64,000 bases of DNA from Ottowia oryzae (GCF_003008535.1 NZ_CP027666.1:3337501-3401500), one strand, 5' to 3'. Positions 44,401 through 52,349 are shown, counted from the first letter of the stretch. The notes: generated by a model not told the origin, from the sequence alone. Made by a program: numbers and translations.

Positions 44401-45757
44401 CTGGTCGGTACTGGCGCCGCCCGGCTGGCGGCTGCGCGGCTCGCTGGCGGCCGACCTGCGCATCAGCGGCACGCGCAGCGCGCCCCTGGTCAACGGCACG
44501 TTGAACGCCGACGACATGGCCATGCGCTCGGTGGTGGACGGCCTGCAGTTCGAGGGCGGGCGCCTGCGTGCGCGCCTGGACGGCACCCGCCTGCTGATCG
44601 ACGAATTCGTGCTGCGCGGCGCGGGCAACCAGGACGGTGGCGGCCTGCTGCGCGCCACCGGGCAGGCCGGGCTGGTGGACGGGCGGCCGCAGGCGGTCCT
44701 GCGCGCCACGCTGGAACAGCTGCGCGCCAGCATCCGCGCCGACCGGCAGGTGACCGTGTCGGGCAACGTGACCGCGGCGCTGGACGGGCGCAGCGTGACC
44801 GCCGATGGCAAGCTGCGCGTGGACCGCGCCCGTATCGTGCTGCCCGACGAAAGCCGCCCCAGCCTGGGCGACGACGTGATCGTGCGGGGTGCGGGCGGCA
44901 AGGTGATGGCGGGCAAAGATGCGCCCGGCGCCGTGGCCAAGCCCACCAGCACCGCCGGCCAGCAAGAGGCCGCACGCGACGCGCGGGCCGCCAGCAGCCG
45001 CCAGCGCGCAGAAGCCAAGGCCAAGGAAAGCCGCGCCGAGCCGCTGACGGCCAAGGCCAACGTGCAGATCGACCTGGGCGACGACTTCCGCCTGTCCGGC
45101 ATGGGCATCGACACGCGCCTGGCCGGGCAGCTGACCTTGGCCGCCGACGGCCCGCTGACGCAGCTGCCCACGCTGACCGGCCGCGTGCGCACGGTGGGTG
45201 GCACCTTCCGCGCGTACGGCCAGTTCCTCACCATTCAGCGCGGCTTCGTGGTCTTCAGCGGGCCCATCGACAACCCGGCGCTGGACATCGTGGCGCTGCG
45301 GCCCAACTACACCAGCGACCAGCGCGTGGGCGTGCAGGTGATGGGCAGCGCGCTGCTGCCGCGCGTGCGCCTGTATTCCGAGCCCGCCCTGCCCGACAAC
45401 CAGACCCTGGCCTGGCTGCTGCTGGGCCGCGCCGCCCCCGAATCGGGGGCCGAGGCGGCCATGCTGCAATCCGCCGCACTCGCCCTGCTGGGCGGGCGCG
45501 AAGGGCGCGGGCTGGCGGCCAACTTCGGCCTGGACGAGCTGAGCTTCTCCGGCGGCGAAGGCGGGTCGCTGCAAAGCGCCAGCGTCACGCTGGGCAAGCG
45601 CCTGTCCGACAAGCTGTACGCGGCGTACGAACACAGCCTGGCGGGCGCCAGCGGCACGCTGATGATCTTCTACGAGCTGTCGCGCCGCTGGACACTGCGC
45701 GGCCAGGCGGGCGAAAACAGCGCGGTGGACTTGATCTTCCGGCTGAGCTTCGACTGA
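41402..45757 (+). CDS. tamB: TamB, inner-membrane translocation and assembly module protein
   Basis: A 1451-residue AsmA/TamB-like protein with one N-terminal membrane helix (about residues 49-75, LWLLISLILLLALALGGLWVW) and a very long periplasmic beta-rich groove. The C-terminal TamB (DUF490) domain includes GRVRTVGGTFRAYGQFLTIQ and ends with WTLRGQAGENSAVDLIFRLSFD-type sequence. It partners with TamA and probably shuttles phospholipids across the periplasm. Residues about 22-38 (LIAASAGAAGAGDPNG) are encoded by a copy of the dispersed repeat. A stretch of about 90 Ala/Pro/Ser residues (about 280-370) interrupts the groove and is unusual. The start overlaps the tamA stop codon. Confidence 0.93.
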   Translation: MMASSGPASTASAIDSANASDLIAASAGAAGAGDPNGTESTPPPPRRRSAWRWVLWLLISLILLLALALGGLWVWAGSEGSLATALRWAGAQQPLVTDEVTGTVRGGGKVRRLVWDKEGLRVEVQNAELLWTPAALMHRTLQIDQLSASRIVVDDRRPKGEASSGPPKSLALPLKIDVKALRADELRWAGPPPYSLQDVAGRFKYDGHQHALVLDSAQIEGGRYKARANITARAPIQLDVALAGALTAPVPGAQAPVPLTLQATLSGPLTDMQARADLQAAPAAPGASAPAIPDLPAARGASGKAPPSSAASSPGAAASTPAAAAPSADAASAPQAGASSANARADAKPSGTAASAPPGAAPSEVPEAHATARITPWQAQPLPEAHARVRALDVGAIWAQAPQTHLTGELHVRPIEGASPGATCWAVDADLTNRGAGPWDQHRLPVERLLADLTWQHGVATVRSLKADVAGGTLESTGRWAQAPAPASAASAPSASATPPATGASAPAAASGWALDTRVQGINPAALHKQLAAFPIDGTAKVQGAAGGIDFDVQLQARSTRTAAPARRGESAAQALARDLRAVHLRDATATGRWADGELALNTLRVRTDEAELAGNAHVRPGSEPGPGGQADLRLTAPGTQAQLKGELQPNTGAGTLLVQLQDVARALAWAQKLPGASDALAGASARGSARLDGTWRGGWRDPNIQAQLTAPSLSMTPPRSASSATPIQLRALNASVKGRLAQADLAVQGEVTQGERHLDLRLAANGGRTTPQATLAASSWRAQLTRLQAVVRDPALGEGTWQAATEGAVPLSWSPAQGGQFEVGAGALAVTSSAPVSQARIQWGPARWRGGELTTTGRITGLPLEWAERVAGAQLRAAGVTGDVVFNGDWDATLGHGLRVSANLARARGDIGILTTDPSTGVQSRVAAGLRDARLSLTSQGQALQARVVWDSERAGTVTGQLRTELSAQRSGEGATQWSWPEAAPLQGELRARLPQISAWSVLAPPGWRLRGSLAADLRISGTRSAPLVNGTLNADDMAMRSVVDGLQFEGGRLRARLDGTRLLIDEFVLRGAGNQDGGGLLRATGQAGLVDGRPQAVLRATLEQLRASIRADRQVTVSGNVTAALDGRSVTADGKLRVDRARIVLPDESRPSLGDDVIVRGAGGKVMAGKDAPGAVAKPTSTAGQQEAARDARAASSRQRAEAKAKESRAEPLTAKANVQIDLGDDFRLSGMGIDTRLAGQLTLAADGPLTQLPTLTGRVRTVGGTFRAYGQFLTIQRGFVVFSGPIDNPALDIVALRPNYTSDQRVGVQVMGSALLPRVRLYSEPALPDNQTLAWLLLGRAAPESGAEAAMLQSAALALLGGREGRGLAANFGLDELSFSGGEGGSLQSASVTLGKRLSDKLYAAYEHSLAGASGTLMIFYELSRRWTLRGQAGENSAVDLIFRLSFD
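41465..41515 (+). repeat. Dispersed repeat copy inside tamB
   Basis: The plus strand reads TTTGATAGCTGCCAGCGCTG, then GTGCAGCGGGCGCTGG, followed by CGACCCAAATGG. It is translated in frame as DLIAASAGAAGAGDPNG, in the cytosolic tail before the membrane helix. Confidence 0.75.
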
Positions 45758-45860
45758 GCTGCGGTTGATCGCCGGCGGGCGCAGCCGTACAGACGCCGCG
45801 CCGGCCTGAAAACGACAACAGGCAGCCATTGGCTGCCTGTTCGTGCGAGGTGTCGCGTGA

Positions 45861-45935
45861 TGGTGTCCCCACCAGGAATCGAACCTGGATCTGATTCTTA
45901 GGAGGAACCTGTTCTATCCATTGAACTACAGGGAC
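45861..45935 (-). tRNA. tRNA-Arg (anticodon CCT)
   Basis: The 75-base sequence folds as a cloverleaf: acceptor GTCCCTG with TGGGGAC (two G-T wobbles at the base of the stem), D arm GTTC/GAAC, anticodon stem GGTTC/GAATC around CTCCTAA (anticodon CCT, reads AGG), T stem CCAGG/CCTGG around TTCGATT, discriminator A and an encoded CCA. It lies between tamB and the MarR gene. Confidence 0.95.
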
Positions 45936-46017
45936 GCGAGCCCGCAACTATAGCAGCGGGCCGCGCAATTGCGCCCCTCGCAAGACACCCGCATGTCCAG
46001 CGCCGCCCTGCCTAAAG

Positions 46018-46470
46018 TTAGCCCTGCCGGTCCTTGATGGCCTGGGCGAAGCGCTGCAGCAGTTCAGGAAACGCGGCTTGATCGGCCGCCGGCCAGTCGG
46101 CCACCAGTTCGCCAAGCAATCGGCGCCGCGCCTGGGTGATGGCCTGCACCGTGCGCGCGCCCGCTTCGGTGATGGCGGCCGCCCTCACCCGCATGTCCGC
46201 CTCGGACGAAGGCCGCTCGACCAGGCCAAGCCGCTCCAGCTTCGCGATCTGGCGGCTGACGGTTGAAGGGTCGCGCCCCGCCTTGTCGGCCAGCTGCGCC
46301 ACGCCCATGGCGGGGGATGCGCTCAGCCGCACCAGCAGCGGGAACAGCGCCCTGTCCAGCGAGACGCCGGCGGCGCCCAGCAGCACTTCGTCCTGGCGCG
46401 GGCTGTTCAGCAAGCCCGTCAGCTCAATCAGCGCCGCCGCGATGGCGTCGACATTGCATGTATCGCGCAT
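46018..46470 (-). CDS. MarR-family transcriptional regulator
   Basis: A 150-residue winged-helix regulator. MGVAQLADKAGRDPSTVSRQ (about residues 55-74) is the recognition helix region; ERLGLVERPSSEADMRVRAA is the wing. MarR proteins are dimers that usually repress their own gene and a divergent neighbour until an aromatic or oxidative ligand binds. Here the divergent neighbour is the FMN reductase at 46536, and two copies of a 17-base palindrome (46456-46472 and 46502-46518) lie in and beside the two starts. The first copy covers this gene's start codon. Confidence 0.9.
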   Translation of the reverse strand: MRDTCNVDAIAAALIELTGLLNSPRQDEVLLGAAGVSLDRALFPLLVRLSASPAMGVAQLADKAGRDPSTVSRQIAKLERLGLVERPSSEADMRVRAAAITEAGARTVQAITQARRRLLGELVADWPAADQAAFPELLQRFAQAIKDRQG

Positions 46471-46520
46471 GCTTTACACCGCCTCCAAAGTTGATCACAA
46501 TGCATGCATCGTACATGCAT
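46456..46520 (+). promoter_or_regulatory. Twin MarR-type operators and promoter of the FMN reductase gene
   Basis: Two 17-base palindromes of the form GCATG-N7-CATGC occur at 46456-46472 (spacer TATCGCG) and 46502-46518 (spacer CATCGTA). A promoter with TTTACA (46473-46478), CACAAT (46496-46501) and 17-base spacing lies between them, so the second site covers the predicted start of transcription. Confidence 0.75.
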
Positions 46521-46535
46521 TTGAAAGCCGATCCG

Positions 46536-47132
46536 ATGAAACTCGACCCCAACGTGTTGCTGATCATGGGCAGCACCCGCGCGGGGCGCAAGTGCCCCGA
46601 AGTCACCGCCTGGGTGCAAGCCATTGCCAGCCAGGCTTGCCCTGAGCTGCGCTACGAAGTGGTGGACTTGGCCCAATGGCCGCTGCCGATGGACGATGAG
46701 CCCGGCATTCCCGCCCTGGGCCACTACACGCAGGCGCACACGCTGGCGTGGAGCGAAAAAGTCCGCTCGGCCGCCGCCGTGGTTTTTGTCACCCCGCAGT
46801 ACAACTGGGGCTACCCCGCCGTGCTCAAGAACGCCATTGACCACCTGTACGGCGAATGGCGCGACAAGCCTGCCGCCATCGTGACCTACGGCGGCCACGG
46901 CGGCACCCGCTGTGCCGAGCAGCTGAAGCAAGTGGCGGCGGCGGTCGGGCTTAAAGTGGCGCCCACCATGCCCGCCATGGAGGTGCCAGACCCCGTCATC
47001 CGTGAAGGCGCGGCGCTGCACCCGGCCGAAGACTTTCGTGCGGCGATTCCGCAAATCCAAAGTGCTTTCCAGGAGCTAAGAGGCTTGATCAGCGACGCTG
47101 CCGCTGCGCAAGCCAGCACCGCAGCCCACTGA
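46536..47132 (+). CDS. NADPH-dependent FMN reductase / quinone reductase family flavoprotein
   Basis: A 198-residue flavodoxin-like protein. MGSTRAGRKCPEVTAWVQ (near residue 11) is the FMN phosphate loop and TPQYNWGYPAVLKNAIDHLY (near 86) the family signature. YGGHGGTRCAEQL follows. Such enzymes reduce FMN, quinones, azo dyes or chromate with NAD(P)H and protect against electrophiles. It is divergent from a MarR regulator, which fits induction by quinone-like compounds. An in-frame ATG seven codons upstream is possible, but the chosen ATG has GAAAG at suitable distance. Confidence 0.9.
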   Translation: MKLDPNVLLIMGSTRAGRKCPEVTAWVQAIASQACPELRYEVVDLAQWPLPMDDEPGIPALGHYTQAHTLAWSEKVRSAAAVVFVTPQYNWGYPAVLKNAIDHLYGEWRDKPAAIVTYGGHGGTRCAEQLKQVAAAVGLKVAPTMPAMEVPDPVIREGAALHPAEDFRAAIPQIQSAFQELRGLISDAAAAQASTAAH

Positions 47133-47399
47133 AGTCAGCCGGGCCCGCAAGCCCACTCAGCTTTGGCGTTGCCCAAGTGCTGGCCCGCGCCGGATTCTGG
47201 AACCTACTGAGAACCGGGGCCAGCAAAACGGCGCCAGCAAGGCGCCCAACACCCCGCCACCGGCGCGCTGTGGCGCACCCAGCAACACTCCGCCCCTTCC
47301 GTAACACAAGCGGCACACGCCGATCGCACGCGGCCCTAAGATGGCTGAGGCGCCCACCGCCCCAGCGGCTGGGCGCCATCACCTCACCAGGAGACCGCC

Positions 47400-47705
47400 A
47401 TGCGCCGCTTGATCCACTCCCCAGCCGCACCCGCGCTGAGCCTGCCGCTGCTGGCCTGCCTGCTGCTCGGCGCCTGCGCGGCGACCGATTCGGGGCCGGT
47501 GGCCGGCTTTGACGGCTCCTGGACGATCAGCAAGCGCGGCATCGTGGCGCAGCAGCCGGGCCAGCTGACGCGCTCAGCGGTGCAAGAAGCGACGGCCCAC
47601 TGCGCGGCCAGCGGCAAGCGGTTTCGCCAGCTGGATCTGAAGGAAAGCCCGCCGGGCACGCTGTCTTCGCACGCCGAGAGCGAACTGAAGTTCGCCTGCG
47701 AGTGA
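47400..47705 (+). CDS. Small lipoprotein of unknown function
   Basis: A 101-residue protein with a lipoprotein signal peptide: hydrophobic core LSLPLLACLLLGAC with lipobox LGAC (Cys near residue 26). The mature part is about 75 residues, WTISKRGIVAQQPGQ and LKFACE at the end, with three further cysteine residues. I do not recognise a family. It stands alone, preceded by ACCAGGAGACCGCC, a good ribosome binding site. It is probably anchored in the outer membrane, as the residue after Cys is Ala. Confidence 0.72.
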   Translation: MRRLIHSPAAPALSLPLLACLLLGACAATDSGPVAGFDGSWTISKRGIVAQQPGQLTRSAVQEATAHCAASGKRFRQLDLKESPPGTLSSHAESELKFACE

Positions 47706-47774
47706 CGCCGCTGGCGGGCGCGCTCTGAAGTTGTGACGCTATGGCTTGGCACCGCCCGGCAGTCGCGCCCTGGT

Positions 47775-47835
47775 TTTGCTATTGATTGAGTAGCTGCCAG
47801 CGCCCGTCACACCTGCGCCAGACGCTGATTTTCCT
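47775..47835 (+). repeat. Dispersed repeat copy at the 3' end of the NarL-type regulator gene
   Basis: The plus strand reads GATTGAGTAGCTGCCAGCGC, then CCGTCACACCTGCGCCAGACGC. It overlaps the last eight or so codons and the stop of the converging regulator gene. Confidence 0.75.
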
Positions 47836-48508
47836 TAAGGCGCTCCACCCCGCCCAGCGCGCGGGCGGCGATCACCGCCTCGGTGCGGTTGCGCGCCCGC
47901 AGCGCACGGAAGATGGCCGCCAGGTGGATCTTGACCGTGCCTTCGCTGATGCCCAGGCCGCGCGCGATTTCCTTGTTGGGCTGCCCGGCCGAAAGGTGCG
48001 ACAGCACGTCCAGCTGGCGGTCGGTCAGCATGTGGCGCAGCTGCGCGATCGACGGGCTCAGCGCCACGGTGTACGGGTCCAGCGCCTCGTCGCTGGCGCG
48101 CTCGGTTGCCGGCGCCGTGCCCGGCATCAGCTGCCAAGGCAGGTAGGTGCCGCCGCCCAGCACCGTCTGCACCGCCATCAGCATGGCTTCGGGGCTGTGC
48201 GCCTTGGGGATGAAGCCTTGCGCGCCCGCCTCCATCGCGGCGCGCACCACGGCATCGTCCTGCGCGCCCGACAACACGATGATCTTCAGCCCCGGCCAGC
48301 GCCGGTGCGCCTCGCTGATGTGCTCCACCCCGCGTGCGCCGGGCATGCCCAGGTCGATCAGCGCCAGCGCCACGCTGGCGTCCAGCGCGTGGTGCAGCTC
48401 GTCCACCGAAAAGGCGGTGCAGACGGCCAGATCGGGCGTCAGCTCTTTCAGCTTGTCGGCGACGGCTTCGACGATCAGGCGGTGGTCATCGGCGATAAGG
48501 ATTTTCAT
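47807..48508 (-). CDS. NarL/FixJ-family response regulator, orphan
   Basis: A 233-residue two-component regulator. The receiver domain (1-120) has DDH at about 7-9, the phosphoacceptor Asp in ALIDLGMPG (near 52) and the conserved Lys in FIPKAHSPE. A LuxR-type helix-turn-helix covers about 160-225 (LTDRQLDVLSHLSAGQPNKE, then GISEGTVKIHLAAIFRAL). No histidine kinase gene is nearby, so its signal is unknown. The last residues (LKENQRLAQV) come from a repeat copy. The ATG at 48508 is used, since an earlier in-frame start adds only nine residues. A 20-base palindrome lies 106 bases upstream. Confidence 0.9.
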   Translation of the reverse strand: MKILIADDHRLIVEAVADKLKELTPDLAVCTAFSVDELHHALDASVALALIDLGMPGARGVEHISEAHRRWPGLKIIVLSGAQDDAVVRAAMEAGAQGFIPKAHSPEAMLMAVQTVLGGGTYLPWQLMPGTAPATERASDEALDPYTVALSPSIAQLRHMLTDRQLDVLSHLSAGQPNKEIARGLGISEGTVKIHLAAIFRALRARNRTEAVIAARALGGVERLKENQRLAQV

Positions 48509-48889
48509 GGGGGCACCCGCATACAGCGCAGCCAACCGGGCACCGTGCCCGGTTACGCCCGGTCACGATATACGCGCCGCGGCTGGCGCGCAAGCCAAAT
48601 GATCGCCATTGGACATAGGCCATTTGGCCTATGCCGTGCGTGAGTTGGGCGCCTAACGGGCCCTGGCGGCGGGCGCCCGACCGGTCTGCGCAATGGAGCG
48701 TGCGGGGAGGATGCAGCCGGGCTTTCTCGGACGAAGGCCCCACTGCTTGCCCAACGGCAAAAACATATCCAATGAGTGGCCAGCGCATCACCCGCTGCTG
48801 TCAGGCGCCGGTGCGGCCATGCCCTCATCCGACCAAGGCCGAAGGCGCCCAAGCCCTCAGGGCAGGGCGCCTTGCGGCGAGGTATCCGA
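48509..48889. other. 381-base gap with a palindrome upstream of the regulator gene
   Basis: The gap contains the near-perfect palindrome CATAGGCCATTTGGCCTATG at 48614-48633 (nine-base arms). Its right half CATTTGGC also pairs with GCCAAATG at about 48594-48601, giving two overlapping inverted repeats that could bind the dimeric regulator. The remainder (48634-48889) has no recognised gene. Confidence 0.55.
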
Positions 48890-49297
48890 TCAGCGGCCGC
48901 GCTTGGCGTCCAGGCTGAAGGCGCCTGCGCCGAAAGCGGCGAAGGCCAGCAAGCCGCCCGCGATGGCCACGTTCTTGTTGAACATCAGCTGCTGCACCAT
49001 GGCCTGGTCGGCAGGCACGGCCCAGTAGTTATGGAAGAAAAAGCCGGCAGCGAGGGTGAAGAGCGTCAGCACCAGCGCAGCCCAGCGGGTTTGAAAGCCC
49101 ACCAGCAGCATCAGGCCCACGCCCAGTTCCACGACGATAGCCAGCCCGGCGGCCACCTCGGGCATGGGCAGGCCCTTGGATGTGATGTAGCCCACGGTGC
49201 CGGCAAAGCCGGTCAGCTTGCCGATGCCGGCGGGGATGAACAGGTAGGCCAGCAACAGGCGGCCAATCAGGGCGATGGGGTTTTGCAGGGATGACAT
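48890..49297 (-). CDS. DoxX-family membrane protein
   Basis: A 135-residue inner-membrane protein with four hydrophobic segments. PIALIGRLLLAYLFIPAGIG and the second-helix ELGVGLMLLVGFQTRWAAL are typical of DoxX proteins, which are thought to take part in redox or thiosulfate:quinone chemistry but are mostly uncharacterised. It follows the pirin gene on the same strand (177 bases) and together with pirin and the divergent LysR gene forms a frequently seen stress-response trio. Confidence 0.9.
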   Translation of the reverse strand: MSSLQNPIALIGRLLLAYLFIPAGIGKLTGFAGTVGYITSKGLPMPEVAAGLAIVVELGVGLMLLVGFQTRWAALVLTLFTLAAGFFFHNYWAVPADQAMVQQLMFNKNVAIAGGLLAFAAFGAGAFSLDAKRGR

Positions 49298-49339
49298 GAC
49301 AAGGTCCTTCAGAGGGTTAAGAAAATCAAAAACAGGAGC

Positions 49340-49385
49340 ACCCGCGCAAGTAGGCGCCTGCGCTGGCAGCAGCCAGCACCAAATG
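49340..49385 (-). repeat. Weak dispersed-repeat-like segment
   Basis: The minus strand reads GCTGCTGCCAGCGCAGGCGC, lacking the leading TAG. It sits between doxX and pirin genes and is the most diverged of the copies listed. Confidence 0.4.
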
Positions 49386-49474
49386 CCACCGGGCCGCGCG
49401 CTGCGGCGCCGGTCAGGTTGTGAATCGGCTTTCAGGCACGCCGGCGCTTGGCCGAGAGGCCGCCGCCGGCACGC

Positions 49475-50176
49475 TCAGGGCGCCAGGTCGAACACCAGCA
49501 CTTCGGCGTCGTGCCCGTGGTTCAGCGTGATCTGGCTTTCACCGTCGATCAAGGCAGCGTCGCCGCCCGTCAGGCGTTGGCCGTTCACATCCAGCTGGCC
49601 GCGCACTAGGTGCACGTAGGCCTTGCGGGCGGGGTTCAGCGCCAGCGTGGCGTGTTCGGCGCCGTCGAACAGGCCGGCGTACAGGGCGGCGTCGGCGTGA
49701 ATCTTGACCGCGTGCGCGTCGGACTGCGGGGAAGCCACCAGGCGCAGTTGGCCGCGCTTGTCGGCTTCGGGCACGGTTTTTTGCTCGTAGCTGGGCGCGA
49801 TGCCGGTCTGGTTGGGCTCGATCCAGATCTGCAGGAAGTGCGTGATCTGGCCTTCGGCGTGGTTGAACTCGCTGTGCGTCACGCCGCTGCCGGCGCTCAT
49901 GCGCTGCACGTCGCCAGGCGGAATGCCTTCGACGTTGCCCATGCTGTCGCGGTGGGCCAGGTTGCCTTCCAGCACGTAGCTGATGATTTCCATGTCGCGG
50001 TGGCTGTGCGCGCCAAAGCCCTTGCCCGGCGCTACGCGGTCTTCGTTGATGACGCGCAGGTTGCCCCAGCCCATGTGCGCCGGGTCGTAGTAGCCGGCGA
50101 AGGAAAAGCTGTGGTTGGACTTCAGCCAGCCGTGGTCCGCATAGCCACGGTCTTGCGATTTTCGGATTTGAATCAT
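49475..50176 (-). CDS. Pirin-family protein (YhhW-like)
   Basis: A 233-residue bicupin. The metal-binding residues lie in FGAHSHRDMEIISYVLEG (near 56-73) and GVTHSEFNHAEG (near 98-109), which give the His/His/His/Glu set of pirins. YhhW-type enzymes oxidise quercetin; others act as redox-sensitive cofactors. The ATG at 50176 (MIQIRKSQDRGYADHGWLK) is the conserved family start. A LysR regulator is divergent, with 155 bases between. Confidence 0.93.
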   Translation of the reverse strand: MIQIRKSQDRGYADHGWLKSNHSFSFAGYYDPAHMGWGNLRVINEDRVAPGKGFGAHSHRDMEIISYVLEGNLAHRDSMGNVEGIPPGDVQRMSAGSGVTHSEFNHAEGQITHFLQIWIEPNQTGIAPSYEQKTVPEADKRGQLRLVASPQSDAHAVKIHADAALYAGLFDGAEHATLALNPARKAYVHLVRGQLDVNGQRLTGGDAALIDGESQITLNHGHDAEVLVFDLAP

Positions 50177-50331
50177 GGGGTAATGCCTTTCAAGTGCGGA
50201 AGGCCGCCTCATGCTGCATTGCAGCGTGGGTGCCACCCTCAGCACAGAACTAGAACTTTAGGCCGGGTTAGACCCGATGGGGGTTCGACACATTGACGTC
50301 ATCATTCAAAAAAATTAAACAATCGCCCTCC

Positions 50332-51276
50332 ATGCCCGAAACGCCTACCGACCTGCTCAGCCCCGATGCCTTTCGGATCCTCAACGCCATCGCCCGCAAC
50401 GGCACCTTTGCCGGTGCCGCGCGCGAATTGGGCGTGGTGCCCAGCGCCCTGACCTACCGCGTGCGCCAGGTAGAGGACGCGCTGGACGTGCTTTTGTTCG
50501 ACCGCTCTTCCCGCCAGGCGCGCCCCACCGAAGCCGGCGCCGAGCTGCTGGCCCAGGGCGAGCGCCTGCACCGCGAAGTGAACTCCGTGGTCAACCGCGT
50601 CAAGCGCGTGGCCACCGGCTGGGCGCCGCAGTTCACCATCGCGGCGGACGGGCTGATCTCGTCTTCGGCGCTGATGGAGCTGGTGGAAGCCTTCTACGCG
50701 CTCAACCCGCCCACCCGGCTGCGCGTGCGCGACGAAATCCTGAGCGGCACGCTGAGCGCCGTCACCTCGGGCCGTGCCGACTTGGCGCTGGGCGTGATTC
50801 TGGAGCCGTCTTCGGCCGCCAACCTGAAGGCCATGCCGCTGGGTCAGGTGCGCTTTGTCTACGCGGTGGCGCCGCACCACCCGCTGGCCAAGGCGCCTGA
50901 GCCGCTGGCCGACACCGATTTGCTCAAGCACCGCGGCATCGTGGTGGCCGATTCGGTGCAAAGCGGCATCACCCAGTCGTTTGGGCTGCTGGAGGGGCAA
51001 GACACGCTCACCGTATCCAGCCTGGCGGCCAAGCTGGACGCGCAGTTGCGCGGGCTGGGCGCGGGCTTTCTGCCTGAGCCGATCGCGCGGCCCTACCTCG
51101 CCACCGGCCGCCTGGTTGAACGGCGCGTGGAGCGCTGCACCCGCGTCGCGCAACTGAACTACGCCTGGCGCGCCGACGGCAACCCCGGCAAGGCGCTGGA
51201 ATGGTGGCTGGAGCAGCTGCAAAGCCCGAAGACGCGGCGCGCGCTGTTGGAACAGCACGGCCAGCGTGTAGAGTAG
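50332..51276 (+). CDS. LysR-family transcriptional regulator
   Basis: A 314-residue regulator. Its N-terminal winged helix is DAFRILNAIARNGTFAGAAR with LGVVPSALTYRVRQVEDALD (about residues 12-55), and the effector domain extends from about 95 to 300. The context, divergent from pirin and doxX genes, is that of regulators inducing these genes under stress. The ATG at 50332 is chosen over an in-frame TTG 13 codons upstream. A perfect 13-base palindrome GCTGCATTGCAGC (50213-50225) in the shared gap could be its binding site. Confidence 0.92.
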   Translation: MPETPTDLLSPDAFRILNAIARNGTFAGAARELGVVPSALTYRVRQVEDALDVLLFDRSSRQARPTEAGAELLAQGERLHREVNSVVNRVKRVATGWAPQFTIAADGLISSSALMELVEAFYALNPPTRLRVRDEILSGTLSAVTSGRADLALGVILEPSSAANLKAMPLGQVRFVYAVAPHHPLAKAPEPLADTDLLKHRGIVVADSVQSGITQSFGLLEGQDTLTVSSLAAKLDAQLRGLGAGFLPEPIARPYLATGRLVERRVERCTRVAQLNYAWRADGNPGKALEWWLEQLQSPKTRRALLEQHGQRVE

Positions 51277-51281
51277 GCGGC

Positions 51282-52349
51282 ATGAGCACCGCCCGCCGCC
51301 GCCCACCCCGACATTTCGCCGTGATCGGCGCTGGTATTGCCGGCCTGGCCGCGGCGCGCACGCTGCGCCAGGCGGGCGATCAAGTCACCCTGTTCGAGAG
51401 CGCCGACGCCGTGGGCGGGCGCATGGCCACGCAGGACACGCCTTTCGGCAGCTTCGACACCGGGGCGCAGTACTTCACCGTGCGCGACCCGCGATTCGCC
51501 CGCGCGCTGGAAGCCACCGCCGCCGACGTGGCCCGCCGCTGGAGCGCCAGCGCCGTGCGCGTACTCGACGCCGAAGGCCGCGTGGTTGAAGCGCCGCCGC
51601 CACCGCGCGAAGCCCACTGGGTCGCCGCACCCAGCATGCGCGCGCTGGCCGAGCGCTGGGCAGCCCCGCTGGCGGCCGACGGTTCGCTGCAACTGGGCAC
51701 CCGCGTGCTGCGCATCGAGCGCGACGCGCTGGCGCCCGCGCGCTGGCAGCTGCAGACCCAGTCCGCCGCGCAGTCCAACCCCATCCGCGCAGGTTTTGAC
51801 GGCGTTATCCTCGCCCTGCCCGCGCCCGACGTGCGCGAGCTGCTATCCAATTCAAAGCAACTGGCCGAGCTGGCCAAGCCGCTGGCCAAGGTGGACATGG
51901 CCCCGTGCTGGACGCTGACGCTGGCCTACCCCAACGCGGCGCAGCCCGGCCTGACCACGCTGGGCCCGCAGTGGAACGCCGCGCGCAGCACGCACCACCG
52001 CGTCAGCTGGCTGGCGCGCGAATCGTCCAAGCCGGGGCGCGCGCAGATCGAGCGATGGACCATCCAGGCCAGCCCCGCCTGGTCACGCGAGCATGAGCTG
52101 GACGACGCACCGCGCGCCAGCGACAAGCTGCGCAAGGCCTTTGCCGAAATCACCGGCATCCGCGCCACGCCCGCCTACGCGCACGCCCAGCTGTGGCACC
52201 ACGCGCAAACCCTCACGCCGCTGGGCCAGCCCTTTGTGTGGGACGCGCGCCTGCAAGTCGGCCTGTGCGGCGACTGGTGCCTGGGCAACCGCGTCGAGCA
52301 CGCTTTTGTATCGGGCCTGGATCTGGCCCTGGCCGCCCTGGCCCGCTGA
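51282..52349 (+). CDS. FAD-dependent amine oxidase-like / renalase-like oxidoreductase
   Basis: A 355-residue flavoprotein. The dinucleotide-binding motif VIGAGIAGLAAARTLRQAG (about residues 14-32) is followed by FESADAVGGRMATQ, the second FAD-contact motif, and DTGAQYFTVRDPRF, which is typical of renalase-like bacterial proteins. CGDWCLGNRVEHAFVSGL at the C-terminus contacts the flavin. The substrate is unknown. The start lies five bases after the LysR stop codon, suggesting co-transcription, and gluQ starts 53 bases after its stop. Confidence 0.9.
   Translation: MSTARRRPPRHFAVIGAGIAGLAAARTLRQAGDQVTLFESADAVGGRMATQDTPFGSFDTGAQYFTVRDPRFARALEATAADVARRWSASAVRVLDAEGRVVEAPPPPREAHWVAAPSMRALAERWAAPLAADGSLQLGTRVLRIERDALAPARWQLQTQSAAQSNPIRAGFDGVILALPAPDVRELLSNSKQLAELAKPLAKVDMAPCWTLTLAYPNAAQPGLTTLGPQWNAARSTHHRVSWLARESSKPGRAQIERWTIQASPAWSREHELDDAPRASDKLRKAFAEITGIRATPAYAHAQLWHHAQTLTPLGQPFVWDARLQVGLCGDWCLGNRVEHAFVSGLDLALAALAR

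Noticed and set aside
43571..45829. Open frame of 752 codons on the minus strand opposite tamB
   Set aside because: Same reason: it covers the tamB C-terminal domain on the other strand, is Ala/Arg/Gln-rich and runs over the stop codon region into the tRNA-side gap.
50267..50273. GTTAGAC core near the LysR gene, identical to the integron crossover site
   Set aside because: No paired RYYYAAC core or hairpin lies within 100 bases and there is no cassette-like gene, so it is probably chance.
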